Source of the DNA: Deltaproteobacteria bacterium RBG_13_49_15
GTDB lineage: Bacteria > Desulfobacterota > Desulfobacteria > Desulfobacterales > UBA2156
Length of the DNA stretch: 5,416 bases
Direction of reading: 5' to 3'
NCBI GenBank assembly: GCA_001797695.1
Contig: MGQD01000033.1
Location: forward strand, 2,298-7,713
Below are positions 5,189 to 5,416 of this stretch, in pieces (positions within the stretch are counted from its first letter, which is position 1; every line of letters begins with the position of its first letter). The position numbers and the translations under genes are program-made. The notes beneath the pieces are model-generated. The model saw only the letters and a program-made list of their open reading frames with translations, was not told the DNA's origin and did not search any database.

Positions 5189-5416
5189 TTAAATATAGAC
5201 TTCAAATTCCGGGTTCGTAACCAAACTCTGCCCGGTCATCGAAAACACCCACAGGCGATAGTGGGAAGTGACGACGCATTGCAGGTATTCCGCCAGAACG
5301 TAACCTTCCCCCTTGTTTTTCATGATCCCCCGCCCGAACCTGCGGATAAATTTCTCTCCTTTCGATGGGTCAAGGAGAATATCATGACGCGGGCGCCCCT
5401 CTGGAACCCGGGGGAG
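5189..5416 (-). CDS. C-terminal 75 residues of an unrecognised phage gene (5' end outside the window)
   Basis: The frame is open from the right edge to TAA at 5189-5191. Visible stretches include HDILLDPSKGEKFIRRFGRG, then MKNKGEGYVLAEYLQ, then SHYRLWVFSMTGQSL, and the end NPEFEVYI. It looks like a compact alternating strand and helix domain with a single cysteine. I see no membrane segment. It ends 33 bases before the 157-aa gene and reads in the same direction, so it belongs to the same operon. An internal ATG at 5323 could start a 44-aa protein, but only a GGGGG close to the start supports it, and the frame is open upstream with similar codons. In many phages the portal gene precedes the protease, but nothing here identifies a portal. 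Confidence 0.6.
   Translation of the reverse strand, partial: LPRVPEGRPRHDILLDPSKGEKFIRRFGRGIMKNKGEGYVLAEYLQCVVTSHYRLWVFSMTGQSLVTNPEFEVYI

Overview
The window looks like part of the structural (head) module of a tailed dsDNA phage or prophage (Caudoviricetes type) from a bacterial host. Every gene I can support lies on the minus strand. They are tightly packed, with Shine-Dalgarno (SD) sequences such as AAGGAGGT and two TAATG stop/start overlaps, as in one co-transcribed, translationally coupled operon. The anchor is a prohead protease with a fused coiled-coil tail. The host cannot be named from the sequence.

In transcription order, from high to low coordinates: (1) 5416-5189, the 3' end of an unrecognised gene; (2) 5155-4682, a 157-aa protein with 13 cysteines and a YkgJ-like CxxCxxCC cluster; (3) 4682-1893, a 929-aa fibre-like protein with a 225-residue beta-rich N-terminal domain and 47 consecutive 14- to 16-residue repeats, each carrying the same Asp, ending in a Pro/Gly-rich basic tip; (4) 1892-1677, an open frame with no convincing start, in the same frame as gene 3, whose translation continues the repeat pattern beyond the stop codon; (5) 1661-1494, an extremely basic 55-aa protein; (6) 1494-1309, a 61-aa charged protein; (7) 1280 to the left edge, a prohead-protease-like protein with a zinc-knuckle-like Cys/His insertion and a coiled coil that may act as scaffold.

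Genes 7 and probably 5-6 fit capsid assembly. Gene 3 is probably a virion surface fibre or a length-determining appendage. Gene 2 may be a metal-binding accessory protein translated with it. I saw no tRNA, rRNA, CRISPR array, insertion sequence, attachment site, convincing promoter or intrinsic terminator. There is no stretch above 300 bases without a gene or gene remnant.

The most unusual material is the repeat array, its apparent continuation past the TAA, and a composition shift inside it: one sampled line near 2341-2400 is 65% GC and one near 3541-3600 is 33% GC. Together these suggest active remodelling of the gene's 3' end.
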